Shown here: positions 1 through 7,787 of the stretch, piece after piece
Layout: every line of letters starts with the position of its first letter
How positions within the stretch are numbered: position 1 is the stretch's first letter
DNA from: CAYNRG01 sp964399545
Lineage (GTDB): Bacteria > Bacillota_I > Bacilli_A > Erysipelotrichales > Erysipelotrichaceae
DNA length: 64,000 nt
NCBI GenBank assembly: GCA_964399545.1
Contig: CAYNRG010000001.1
Coordinates: forward strand, 62,001 to 126,000
Direction: 5' to 3'
The notes under the pieces: generated by a model
The model's input: only the letters and a program-made list of their open reading frames with translations
Database searches by the model: none
Told to the model about the DNA's origin: nothing
Made by a program: the position numbers and the translations under genes

Positions 1-1
1 G

Positions 2-286
2 ACTGAATTTTGGGTACTTTGTGTTGCGGTAGCCATTGCGCAGGGAGGAATTCAAGCCCTATCTCGTTCCTATTATGGTAAGTTAGTCCCTAAAAATGAA
101 GCAGCTGAATATTTTGGATTCTTTGATATCTTTGGAAAATTTGCTGATTTCTTAGGCCCATTAATTATAACGGTATGTGCTACTATTTTCGGTCAGAGTA
201 AATATGGCATTTTGGCTTTAATTATTTTGTTTATCATTGGATTTATTTGCTTGACGAAAGTCAAGAAGCTAACTCATGAAGATTAA
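2..286 (+). CDS. C-terminal part of an MFS transporter (UMF1-like), cut by the window edge
   Basis: The frame is open from base 2 to a TAA at 284-286 and gives about 94 residues, so the start lies outside the window. The visible part has the stretch A-L-S-R-S-Y-Y-G-K-L-V-P followed by E-Y-F-G-F-F-D-I-F-G-K-F, which I associate with the UMF1/Atg22-like branch of the major facilitator superfamily, usually proposed to be effluxers. Two hydrophobic helices follow and the protein ends in a short charged tail (K-K-L-T-H-E-D). The substrate cannot be inferred. The family call rests on the conserved loop and the helices only. Confidence 0.7.
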   Translation, partial: TEFWVLCVAVAIAQGGIQALSRSYYGKLVPKNEAAEYFGFFDIFGKFADFLGPLIITVCATIFGQSKYGILALIILFIIGFICLTKVKKLTHED

Positions 287-303
287 TCTATGAGAGCAAA
301 GAT

Positions 304-336
304 AAAAAAAGTTGATAAACAAGGATGTTTATCAAC
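304..336 (-). terminator. Intrinsic terminator of mscL
   Basis: An 11-bp perfect stem (311-321 with 326-336, loop AGGA) is followed on the minus strand by seven T residues (complement of 304-310). It lies just after the mscL stop. There is no T-run on the plus side, so it serves mscL rather than the upstream transporter. Confidence 0.85.
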
Positions 337-349
337 AAAGTAAAATTAG

Positions 350-718
350 TTATTTTTTCAAAGCATCACGAATTTCTCGTAATAATAAAGTATCTTCATT
401 TGGTTCAACAGGGGCAGCTTCTGCCTCTTTTTTAGTAGAACTCATTGCCTTGATCATTAAGAATAAAACAAAAGCAGTGGCAATAAAGCTTAGTAATGTA
501 GTTAAAAAGATTCCGTAAAAGAAAGTTACATTTCCTATTGTTAAAGTTAGACCTTCTAAATTAGTATTAAATAGTACTCCGACAATTGGTGAAATAAATG
601 AGCTAATGAAAGAGTCGATAAGAGCTTTAAATGCAGCTCCAAACATAATCCCAATAGCAACTTCAACCATATTTCCCCGTAAAGCAAATTCTTTAAACTC
701 TTTGATAAATGTTTTCAT
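350..718 (-). CDS. mscL: Large-conductance mechanosensitive channel MscL
   Basis: This 122-residue protein is a pressure-relief channel that opens in the cytoplasmic membrane on hypo-osmotic shock. The N-terminal amphipathic helix and TM1 carry the family signature F-K-E-F-A-L-R-G-N-M-V-E-V-A-I-G-I with G-A-A-F after it. TM2 spans about residues 65-88, and the C-terminus ends in the charged helix L-L-L-R-E-I-R-D-A-L-K-K. It is slightly shorter than the usual ~130-150 residues, mostly in the periplasmic loop. The start is supported by AAAGGAG a few bases upstream on the minus strand. It stands alone between convergent and divergent neighbours and has its own terminator. Confidence 0.96.
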   Translation of the reverse strand: MKTFIKEFKEFALRGNMVEVAIGIMFGAAFKALIDSFISSFISPIVGVLFNTNLEGLTLTIGNVTFFYGIFLTTLLSFIATAFVLFLMIKAMSSTKKEAEAAPVEPNEDTLLLREIRDALKK

Positions 719-911
719 AGATATTCTCCTTTTATAGATTTATTTTAATGGAAACACAAAATAAATTCAACACCTAATCTATTGTATCCCTGAAGGTGAT
801 AACGTATAATAAACATAGTTTTGGAATGAAAAAAATTAAAATCTAAATTGATGAAAAGATGTGAGTTTAGGTTAGTTTATGGTAAAATAGAGAAGAAAAC
901 GGAGATTGAAG

Positions 912-1658
912 ATGAATAGAAATAAAAAAGAAACAGAAAAGTTTGAAAAGGATATTCAGTATTTTGAGCGTGGGGTAATTGAAGTGAGAGGAGCTCAGTA
1001 TCAGCGCTTAGCGATTCGAACTCATTTTATGGAAAGAGGAGAATCTTACCTTGGGAATATTGAACGCTATGTGAAACCACTAGCGAAAGAAGGAGATATT
1101 TTATCTATCAGCGAGAAAGTGATTGCGATGTGTCAAAATAATTGTGTGGACAAATCCGATGTTCATTTGGGATTTTGGGCGAAATTTTTAAGTAAATTTG
1201 CATATCGAACTAATGCTGGAATAGGGATGAATGAGCCGTATAAATTACAACTCACTATTAATATGGTGGGTCTACCAAAAGTATTGTATGCATCAGTTTG
1301 TTCAGGATTGGGGAAACTTGTTGGAAAACGGGGGCTTTTCTATAAAATTGTAGGGAACGGCGTTGCAGGGATTGATGGATTTTATCCAAACTCCTCTTTT
1401 GAGGTCTATAAAGAAACAGCAGTTTTAAATCCTAAAAATCCAAATGGGGTCTGTGATGAAATTTATGAGAGATTCCAGATAGTCTCTGTGATTGTTGATG
1501 CAAATGATTTAGCACAAGAGATTTTAGGTAAAGGAAGTCAATTGGAAATTACTGAGGAAGATTTTCTAGGGATGATTAAAGATAATCCAGCTGGACAAAG
1601 TGATGAATTGACACCGTTTATATTGATTCGAAAAGTTAAAGGAGAAAAAGATGAATAA
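912..1658 (+). CDS. CofE-like (F420-0:gamma-glutamyl ligase family) protein
   Basis: This protein of about 248 residues resembles the coenzyme F420-0:glutamate ligase (CofE) superfamily. Seen directly are an early segment with A-I-R-T-H-F and G-D-I-L-S-I-S-E-K-V-I-A, a central G-K-R-G-L-F-Y-K-I-V-G-N-G-V-A-G-I-D-G-F segment and the C-terminal P-F-I-L-I-R-K-V. An in-frame TTG lies six bases earlier (906), but GGAG at 901-904 is 7 bases from ATG 912, so ATG 912 is the better start. Nothing else for F420 synthesis is in the window and Firmicutes generally lack F420, so the real substrate is unknown. It overlaps argS by 8 bases, which suggests co-translation. Confidence 0.7.
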   Translation: MNRNKKETEKFEKDIQYFERGVIEVRGAQYQRLAIRTHFMERGESYLGNIERYVKPLAKEGDILSISEKVIAMCQNNCVDKSDVHLGFWAKFLSKFAYRTNAGIGMNEPYKLQLTINMVGLPKVLYASVCSGLGKLVGKRGLFYKIVGNGVAGIDGFYPNSSFEVYKETAVLNPKNPNGVCDEIYERFQIVSVIVDANDLAQEILGKGSQLEITEEDFLGMIKDNPAGQSDELTPFILIRKVKGEKDE

Positions 1659-3288
1659 AATTGAAATGATTTTAAAAGAGGGAATACAAAAGGTTGTTCA
1701 GGGACTGTATGGAGAAATTGATCCGAGTTTGATTATGACTGAAATCCCTAAAGATAGTAAACTAGGAGATTATTCTAGTAACATTGCCATGCGATTAGCA
1801 AAAATTGTGAAAAAAGCACCTGGAACTATTGCGCAGGAGATGATTGAAGAACTTAAAAAGGTAGAGGCCGTTGAAGCTGTTGAAGTTGCTGGTCCGGGAT
1901 TCATTAACTTTTGGATGAAAAAAGATGTTTTAGCAAATATAATTAATACGGTTCTTGAACAAGGATGCAACTATGGAGAGAATACAAGCGGAAACAAAGA
2001 AAAAATTTTAGTGGAGTATGTTAGTGCAAATCCAACAGGAAACTTGCACTTAGGTCATGCTAGAGGGGCAGCATGGGGAGATAGTGTTTGTCGTCTTTTA
2101 AATAAGAGTGGATATGATTGTTTAAGAGAATACTATGTTAACGATGCTGGAATGCAAATTGAAAACTTAGGAAAATCAGTTTATGCTCGCTATGCTGCAG
2201 AATTTGGCGTTGAAGTTGAATTGCCAAAAGATGGATATTATGGTGAAGATGTTATCGAAATTGGAAAGGCACTTGCTGAAGAAGAAGGAGATAAATGGAT
2301 TCATCAAGAAGAAGGACGACTAGAGTTTTTTAAAGAAAAGGGAAAAGAAAAAGAATTAGAGAAAATAAAAAAAGATTTAGAGCTATATCGTTGTGATTTT
2401 GATTCATGGGTTTCAGAACAATCTTTATATGATCATGGACGTGTAGAAAAAACAATTAAAGCAATGGAAGAAATGGGAGTTACTTATAATGAAGAAGGAG
2501 CCTTATGGTTTAAGTCAACAAACTGGGGCGATGATAAAGATCGCGTTTTACGTAAGAGTGATGGCAGTTTGACCTACTTGACTCCAGATATTGCCAACCA
2601 TCTTTATAAGTTTGAAAGAGGATATACTAAGTTAGTTGATTTATGGGGAGCAGATCATCATGGCTATATTCCAAGGATGAAAGCCGCTTTGCAAGCAATG
2701 GGACATAGTGAGACTGCTTTGGAAGTGGATATTATTCAAATGGTTCGCCTTGTCGAGAATGGACAAGAAGTGAAGATGAGTAAGCGTACAGGGAATGCAA
2801 TTACTATTCGAGAGCTATGCGAAGATATTGGAGTAGATGCAGCACGTTACTTTTTTGTAAGTCGAGCTGTGGATACACACTTAGACTTTGATTTAGGATT
2901 GGCACGGAAAAAGACCAATGAAAATCCTGTATACTATGTACAATACGCCCATGCTCGAATCTGTTCAATTTTACGTCAAGCACCAGAATTTAATCAATTG
3001 GAAAGTTATGATTTGTTAAACCATGAAAAAGAAGTAGACTTATTGAAATATATTGGTGAATTTGTGAATGTTGTTTCAGAATCTGCCGCAACACGATCAC
3101 CAAATAAAATTTGTGTCTATATTCAAAAATTAGCAGGATTTTTCCATAGTTTTTATGGATCATTAAAAGTGATTGATGAGGAGAATTTGGATCAAACTAA
3201 TCAGCGTTTAGGTCTTTTGTTGGCGACAAAGCAAACTTTAGCGAATGCTTTGGATTTGCTAGGGATTGACGCTCCGGAAAAAATGTAG
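1651..3288 (+). CDS. argS: Arginyl-tRNA synthetase
   Basis: This is a class I aminoacyl-tRNA synthetase that charges tRNA-Arg in the cytoplasm. At 545 residues it has the usual length. Domains in order are an N-terminal Arg-specific additional domain (about 1-105), the Rossmann catalytic core with the HIGH-type motif H-L-G-H at 133-136 (preceded by S-A-N-P-T-G), the KMSK loop near residue 375 (V-K-M-S-K-R-T-G-N), and a DALR anticodon-binding domain over the last ~120 residues, including Y-V-Q-Y-A-H-A-R. ATG 1651 lies inside the end of the preceding gene, whose GGAG at 1641-1644 serves as ribosome site. No T-box is visible upstream. Confidence 0.97.
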   Translation: MNKIEMILKEGIQKVVQGLYGEIDPSLIMTEIPKDSKLGDYSSNIAMRLAKIVKKAPGTIAQEMIEELKKVEAVEAVEVAGPGFINFWMKKDVLANIINTVLEQGCNYGENTSGNKEKILVEYVSANPTGNLHLGHARGAAWGDSVCRLLNKSGYDCLREYYVNDAGMQIENLGKSVYARYAAEFGVEVELPKDGYYGEDVIEIGKALAEEEGDKWIHQEEGRLEFFKEKGKEKELEKIKKDLELYRCDFDSWVSEQSLYDHGRVEKTIKAMEEMGVTYNEEGALWFKSTNWGDDKDRVLRKSDGSLTYLTPDIANHLYKFERGYTKLVDLWGADHHGYIPRMKAALQAMGHSETALEVDIIQMVRLVENGQEVKMSKRTGNAITIRELCEDIGVDAARYFFVSRAVDTHLDFDLGLARKKTNENPVYYVQYAHARICSILRQAPEFNQLESYDLLNHEKEVDLLKYIGEFVNVVSESAATRSPNKICVYIQKLAGFFHSFYGSLKVIDEENLDQTNQRLGLLLATKQTLANALDLLGIDAPEKM

Positions 3289-3317
3289 AACATTAAAGAA
3301 TAAAGGAAGGAGATTTT

Positions 3318-5606
3318 ATGCAGGGGTTAACAGAAAATCAGGTCCAGAATCGAATTCAAAATAACCAAGTGAATCATAAGCTAAAATCTAATTCTAGAAC
3401 ATATAAAGAAATTTTTTATTCGAATATTTTTACATATTTTAATTTAATTAACCTGATTCTATTTGTTTTTGTTCTTTCTGTAAAGTCACATAAGAATGCT
3501 TTATTTTTTATAGTTGTTTTATCAAATTCGGCAGTAGGTATCATTCAAGAAATTCGAGCTAAGAAAGTCTTGGATAAATTAGAAATCCTTGTAGAGAATC
3601 AGGTAGTAGTCATTCGAGATGGTACTACAAAAAATATTTCTATACATCAACTTGTAGTGGATGACTTAATGGTTTGTAAAGAAGGAATGCAAGTTCCAAG
3701 TGATTGTCAGTTAATAGAGGGACAGTTGGAATTAAATGAATCTCTTTTGACAGGAGAAAGTAAACCTCAAACAAAAGGAAAAGGATCCAAAGTTTTTAGT
3801 GGGACCTTTGTTACAGCAGGAGAAGCAGTTTGTCAAGTTACACATGTTGGCAAGGATAATTATAGTGAAAAACTAATTTTAGAAGCAAAGAAATTTAAGC
3901 GGCATAAAGTAGAATTAAAAGAAAGCTTAGATAAAATATTAAAGGCCGTTGGTTTTTTACTGGTGCCAACTGGATTGATTCTTTTTTATAACCAAAGGCA
4001 AGTGTTAGATTTGTCTTATACGGATTCTGTTGTTAAGACGGTTGCAGCAGTAATTGGAATGATTCCATCGGGATTGGTGTTTTTAACTAGCATAGCTTTA
4101 GCGTTAAGTGCTATTCGACTTGCGAAGAAAAGAATTTTAGTTCAAGAACTCTATTGCGTGGAAACTTTAGCTCGTGTTGATGTTTTGTGTTTGGATAAAA
4201 CAGGAACGATTACAGAAGGTAATTTGCGAGTGCATCAAGTTGAAGTTCTTCCGGAAACAGATGATAAAATAGTCTATGAAGTGATGTCTAATTATTGTCG
4301 TGTATTTCCAAGAGGGAATGCGACAAGTCAAGCGTTATACAGCTATTTCTCTCCAATTGAAACTTATGCAGAGATTAAAGTTTTACCATTTTCATCTGAT
4401 CGTAAATACAGTGCAATTCAGTTTGAGGGTAGTGGAACTTATTATTTAGGAGCTTTTCAATTTTTATTCCCTAACGACTCATCTAAAATTTCAGAGAAGA
4501 TGGTACAAGCATTAAAAGAAGGTTATCGTGTCATCGCACTGGCAAAATCTAATCAGCCATTAGAGGAATCTAAGTTACCTGAAGATTTAGAAGTAGCTGC
4601 TTATATTTTGATGAAAGATAAAGTGCGAGGAAGCTCTGCTAAAACTATCAATTACTTTAAAAATCAAGGTGTAAGATGCAAGGTGATTTCAGGAGATGAT
4701 CCTCAAACTGTTGCACGCATTGCGGAAGAGGCTAAAGTTGAGGGTGCAGAGCAATGGGTTGATGCATCGCTATTAAGTGATGAGGAGTTAAAGGAAAAGA
4801 TTTTTGACTATCACATTTTTGGAAGAGTAACTCCAATTCAGAAGAAATTAATAGTAGAAGCACTTCAAAGTAAAAACCATGTGGTAGCGATGGTTGGAGA
4901 TGGAGTCAATGATGTTCCATCATTAAAAAAAGCAGATATCTCCATTGCGTTAGGATCAGGAAGTGATGCAGCAAAGAATACAGCGAACATCATCCTTTTG
5001 GATTCTGATTTTAGCTGCATGCCTAATGTTGTTGATGAAGGGCGCCGTGTAATTAATAATTTATGCAATGCGTCTTCAATGTTCCTTATAAAAACTATTT
5101 TTTCTATAACATTAACTTTATTGACGATTGTTTTAGTGAGTGAATATCCATTCTCTCCCATTCAATTAACAATTATTAGTTCCTTTTCTGTAGGAATTCC
5201 GACTTTCTTCATGCAATTTGAACCGAGCTTTCAAAGGGTAGAAGGAAATTTCTTAAAAAAAGCAATTGCAAGAGCACTTCCGTTTGCTCTTCTTATTGCA
5301 CTAAGTATAGCTGGATTTATTGTAGTACAACACCAGAAGAACTTTTCAAAAGAAGTTTTCTCGACGGCTTCTACTTTCCAAACTGCGATTATCTATACCA
5401 TGGCACTTTATTTTATTTATAGCCCTTTGACAAAGTATCGGGTGAAAGTTATTTCGTTAGTGCAACTTTCTTTATTTTTAATCTTAGTCAGTTTAGGTGT
5501 ATTTTTGGGCTTAGTACCTCTTTCTTTGCTGATGATACTAGGGATTCTTGGAACTAGTATTATTGCGTGGATAATCGTTTGTTACTGGTTTGAAAGAATG
5601 AAATAA
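3318..5606 (+). CDS. Cation-transporting P-type ATPase (CtpE/Ca2+-type branch)
   Basis: This 762-residue membrane pump moves a cation using ATP through a phospho-aspartate intermediate. Visible motifs are L-T-G-E-S near 143 (actuator domain), a membrane helix with I-P-S-G-L-V-F-L-T-S in the ion-site position, C-L-D-K-T-G-T with phosphorylated D293, and G-D-G-V-N-D-V-P-S near 527 (HAD motif). Several hydrophobic helices follow at the C-terminus. There is no N-terminal metal-binding domain and no C-P-C, which argues against heavy-metal pumps. The sequence pattern is closest to the CtpE-like Ca2+ group, but the ion is inferred. It sits 29 bases after argS with AAGGAAGGAG upstream. Confidence 0.88.
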   Translation: MQGLTENQVQNRIQNNQVNHKLKSNSRTYKEIFYSNIFTYFNLINLILFVFVLSVKSHKNALFFIVVLSNSAVGIIQEIRAKKVLDKLEILVENQVVVIRDGTTKNISIHQLVVDDLMVCKEGMQVPSDCQLIEGQLELNESLLTGESKPQTKGKGSKVFSGTFVTAGEAVCQVTHVGKDNYSEKLILEAKKFKRHKVELKESLDKILKAVGFLLVPTGLILFYNQRQVLDLSYTDSVVKTVAAVIGMIPSGLVFLTSIALALSAIRLAKKRILVQELYCVETLARVDVLCLDKTGTITEGNLRVHQVEVLPETDDKIVYEVMSNYCRVFPRGNATSQALYSYFSPIETYAEIKVLPFSSDRKYSAIQFEGSGTYYLGAFQFLFPNDSSKISEKMVQALKEGYRVIALAKSNQPLEESKLPEDLEVAAYILMKDKVRGSSAKTINYFKNQGVRCKVISGDDPQTVARIAEEAKVEGAEQWVDASLLSDEELKEKIFDYHIFGRVTPIQKKLIVEALQSKNHVVAMVGDGVNDVPSLKKADISIALGSGSDAAKNTANIILLDSDFSCMPNVVDEGRRVINNLCNASSMFLIKTIFSITLTLLTIVLVSEYPFSPIQLTIISSFSVGIPTFFMQFEPSFQRVEGNFLKKAIARALPFALLIALSIAGFIVVQHQKNFSKEVFSTASTFQTAIIYTMALYFIYSPLTKYRVKVISLVQLSLFLILVSLGVFLGLVPLSLLMILGILGTSIIAWIIVCYWFERMK

Positions 5607-5630
5607 GAGTATCGTAAAGTTTTACTTTAG

Positions 5631-5659
5631 GTTGTTATCAAAAGGTAACAGTCTTTTTT
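5631..5659 (+). terminator. Intrinsic terminator after the P-type ATPase
   Basis: A 7-bp stem (TGTTATC at 5633-5639 with GGTAACA at 5644-5650, one G-T pair) with an AAAA loop is followed by a TC and six T residues. It is moderate in strength and is backed up by the second hairpin just downstream. Confidence 0.65.
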
Positions 5660-5685
5660 AATTCTCGACAATAGTATGGATAAAT

Positions 5686-5713
5686 GAAAAGAAGCTCGTT
5701 TGAGCTTCTTTTC
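5686..5713. terminator. Strong 12-bp hairpin, probable second terminator
   Basis: GAAAAGAAGCTC (5686-5697) pairs perfectly with GAGCTTCTTTTC (5702-5713) around a GTTT loop. The A-rich and T-rich outer arms make it a terminator shape in either direction, although no gene reads into it from the right. Confidence 0.7.
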
Positions 5714-5730
5714 AATATAAGGGGATAGAA

Positions 5731-5784
5731 TTTATTTCAACACAATAGGGGGATGTGTTGATAAACAAGCCAATTATTGCTTGT
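5731..5784. other. Two adjacent hairpins upstream of the pst operon, function unknown
   Basis: Between the ATPase terminators and the Pho box lie two further inverted repeats. CAACACA (5738-5744) pairs with TGTGTTG (5754-5760), extended by TTTAT/ATAAA on the outside. ACAAGC (5765-5770) pairs with GCTTGT (5779-5784). Neither has a T-run, so they are not obvious terminators. The 359-base gap 5607-5965 otherwise holds only terminators, the Pho box and AT-rich DNA, and I see no gene in it. Confidence 0.4.
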
Positions 5785-5881
5785 GACTATACTATATCAA
5801 AGGTATATCGTAAAAGTTTGGTTCTTTTATGGGAAATGATGTGAAATTTAAAAGGGGTAGAAGGATTCTTTAAAATAATAG

Positions 5882-5900
5882 TTTTACATAGATTTTACAT
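5882..5900 (+). promoter_or_regulatory. Pho box (PhoP-binding direct repeats) upstream of pstS
   Basis: TTTTACAT occurs at 5882-5889 and again at 5893-5900, an exact 11-base period, with a degenerate third copy beginning at 5904. PhoP of Gram-positive bacteria binds TT(A/T/C)ACA-type repeats at 11-base spacing. The same repeat with the same period lies in front of the phoP gene of this window, which supports the assignment. Expected effect: activation of pst under phosphate limitation. Confidence 0.75.
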
Positions 5901-5965
5901 AAATTCTATTTGGATTTGATAGAAAATTGATAGATTTAAGTTGCCAAAAAGGTGGAGGAAGAAAA

Positions 5966-6868
5966 ATGAAAAAAATAGTAATTATTTTAAGTGCATTACT
6001 TGTTTTAGGGGGTTGTTCAAGTGCTGAAATTGGTCAGAGAGAGGAAGAGACTATTCATGTTTATACAAGAGATGCAAGTAGTGGAACAAGAGAAGCATTT
6101 GAAAAAGCGATAGGATTGGTAGACTTAGCAGACACAGCGATTGAAGTTACTTCAAATGGAGATATGGCGACAAAGGTAGGAAGCGATGAGGAAGGGATTG
6201 GCTATGTTTCTCTATCCACTGATTTTGATGCGTATAATTTAAAGGCTCTTTCTTTTGAGGGGATTGAACCTTCTCTTGAAACAATTCTAGATGGAAGTTA
6301 TGCGATGCAACGGCCATTTAGTTATGTCAGTAGATCAAGCGGTGACTTTACTTCTAATGAAAAAGAACTTCTTATTTTAGCGTTCATTGACTTCCTATGC
6401 AATTCAACAGAAGGTAAATTAGCGATTCAAAGTGCAGGAGTGGTTGTGGATTTAAGTGAAGGTGAAAGTTGGATGTCACTGTCTGAAAATCATCCGATTG
6501 TAAATCAAGATAATTCATCAATAACGATTAAAACAGCGGGATCTACTTCGGTTTCTAAGTCACTTCAAGCAGCGCTTGAAATGTTCCAACCGATGGCAGG
6601 GAATTTTGATTTCGTAATGAATCAAACAGGATCTAGTGATGGATATAAGAGGGTATTGGGATCTGAAAAAGATGGTGCTAATGCAGCGGATATTGGATTT
6701 ACATCGCGCGATTTTAAAGTGGATGAGGATGTTGAAGTAGCTATGGTTCAAGGTGTATATTGTGTGGATGCTGTAGTAGCAGTTGTGCATAAGGAAAATC
6801 CTCTTTCCAATCTTACAAAAGAGCAATTAAGGTCTATTTACTCTGGAGATATAATAGTTTTTGAATAA
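5966..6868 (+). CDS. pstS: Phosphate-binding lipoprotein PstS, apparently circularly permuted
   Basis: This is the extracytoplasmic phosphate receptor of the Pst ABC importer, 300 residues. ATG 5966 is chosen because GGTGGAGG precedes it; an upstream in-frame start at 5927 has no good ribosome site. The lipoprotein signal ends in L-V-L-G-G-C with lipidated C17. Residues 30-42 hold V-Y-T-R-D-A-S-S-G-T-R and then G-I-G-Y-V-S-L and the R-P-F segment, which in ordinary PstS form the second half. Residues 190-300 hold G-S-T-S-V (192-196), G-S-S-D-G, D-I-G-F-T-S-R-D (242-249) and L-T-K-E-Q-L-R-S-I-Y-S-G, which ordinarily form the first half. All phosphate-pocket motifs are present but in swapped order. 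It is the first gene of pstS-C-A-B-phoU, downstream of a Pho box. Confidence 0.9.
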   Translation: MKKIVIILSALLVLGGCSSAEIGQREEETIHVYTRDASSGTREAFEKAIGLVDLADTAIEVTSNGDMATKVGSDEEGIGYVSLSTDFDAYNLKALSFEGIEPSLETILDGSYAMQRPFSYVSRSSGDFTSNEKELLILAFIDFLCNSTEGKLAIQSAGVVVDLSEGESWMSLSENHPIVNQDNSSITIKTAGSTSVSKSLQAALEMFQPMAGNFDFVMNQTGSSDGYKRVLGSEKDGANAADIGFTSRDFKVDEDVEVAMVQGVYCVDAVVAVVHKENPLSNLTKEQLRSIYSGDIIVFE

Positions 6869-6881
6869 AGGAGGTGTTTTG

Positions 6882-7781
6882 ATGCAGTTAAGTTTTCGAA
6901 AAAAACAGGATAAAATATTTCGAATGCTATTTTTAGGTATGGCTACTCTATCAAGCAGCTTTATTATTCTATTAATTTTATTCATTTTTATAAAAGGAAT
7001 TTCACCTTTTCTAAATGGATATGAATATGGGCAAGTGAACTTAATTAACTTTCTTTTTGGAAGTAGTTATCGCCAAGATAAAGGAGTTTATGGAGTAGGT
7101 TTTATTATTATCAATACAGTTGTTAGTTCAAGTTTTGCACTATTAATCTCCTTTCCTATTTCGGTATTGACAGCTTTATTTATCACCAAAATAGCACCTT
7201 ATTCTATAAAAAAAGGAATGAGGACAATTGTGGAATTATTGGCTAGCATTCCAAGTATTGTATATGGAGTCTTTGCAAGTGGTATTCTTGCGATAATGGT
7301 AAAAAATATTGCTTCGGCAATGCACCTTCAAACTGCAGGAGGATCTAGTTTATTAACGGTTATTTTGTTGCTGGCAATTATGATTTTCCCAACAATGACA
7401 GCTTTATCAATAACCGCTATTGAATCAGTTGATCAGAATCTTGAAGAAGCCTCTTTAGCTTTAGGAGCAACACAAACACAAACTAATTTCAAGGTTGTTC
7501 TTGTTTCGGCTAAATCTGGTATTTTTGCAGGCGCTATCTTAGGGGTGGGAAGAGCATTTGGAGAAGCAACGGCAGTAGCAATGGTTGCAGGAAATAAAAT
7601 GTTTGGACCAACCCTTAATCCATTTGATATTACAAGAACATTAACGACAACAATGTTGGCAGGGATGAAAGAAACATCAGGATTAGATTATGACATTCGA
7701 TTTTCTATAGGTCTAGTGTTAATTGTTGTTATTCTTGTGAGTAACATAACTTTAAATCAACTGAAAAGAAAGATAGGGTAG
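6882..7781 (+). CDS. pstC: Phosphate ABC transporter permease PstC
   Basis: This membrane subunit of the high-affinity phosphate importer has 299 residues and about six transmembrane helices. The MetI-type permease core is clear: E-L-L-A-S-I-P-S-I-V-Y-G-V-F, then the E-A-S-L-A-L-G-A-T coupling helix (EAA loop) that contacts PstB, then G-R-A-F-G-E-A-T-A-V. ATG 6882 follows AAAGGAGGTG by 6 bases, and the TTG at 6861 that would extend the frame lies inside pstS. The gap to pstS is 13 bases. Confidence 0.95.
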   Translation: MQLSFRKKQDKIFRMLFLGMATLSSSFIILLILFIFIKGISPFLNGYEYGQVNLINFLFGSSYRQDKGVYGVGFIIINTVVSSSFALLISFPISVLTALFITKIAPYSIKKGMRTIVELLASIPSIVYGVFASGILAIMVKNIASAMHLQTAGGSSLLTVILLLAIMIFPTMTALSITAIESVDQNLEEASLALGATQTQTNFKVVLVSAKSGIFAGAILGVGRAFGEATAVAMVAGNKMFGPTLNPFDITRTLTTTMLAGMKETSGLDYDIRFSIGLVLIVVILVSNITLNQLKRKIG

Positions 7782-7787
7782 CCAGTA

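Noticed and set aside
311..5769. Shared 13-base string GTTGATAAACAAG at 311-323 and 5757-5769 as a mobile or dispersed repeat
   Set aside because: The similarity ends beyond these bases and each copy is part of a different hairpin; chance is likely in AT-rich DNA.
5607..6868. Frameshift or deleted neighbour as the reason for the unusual PstS order
   Set aside because: One frame with a proper ribosome site, lipoprotein signal and operon spacing covers both halves; no leftover PstS half is visible upstream or downstream.
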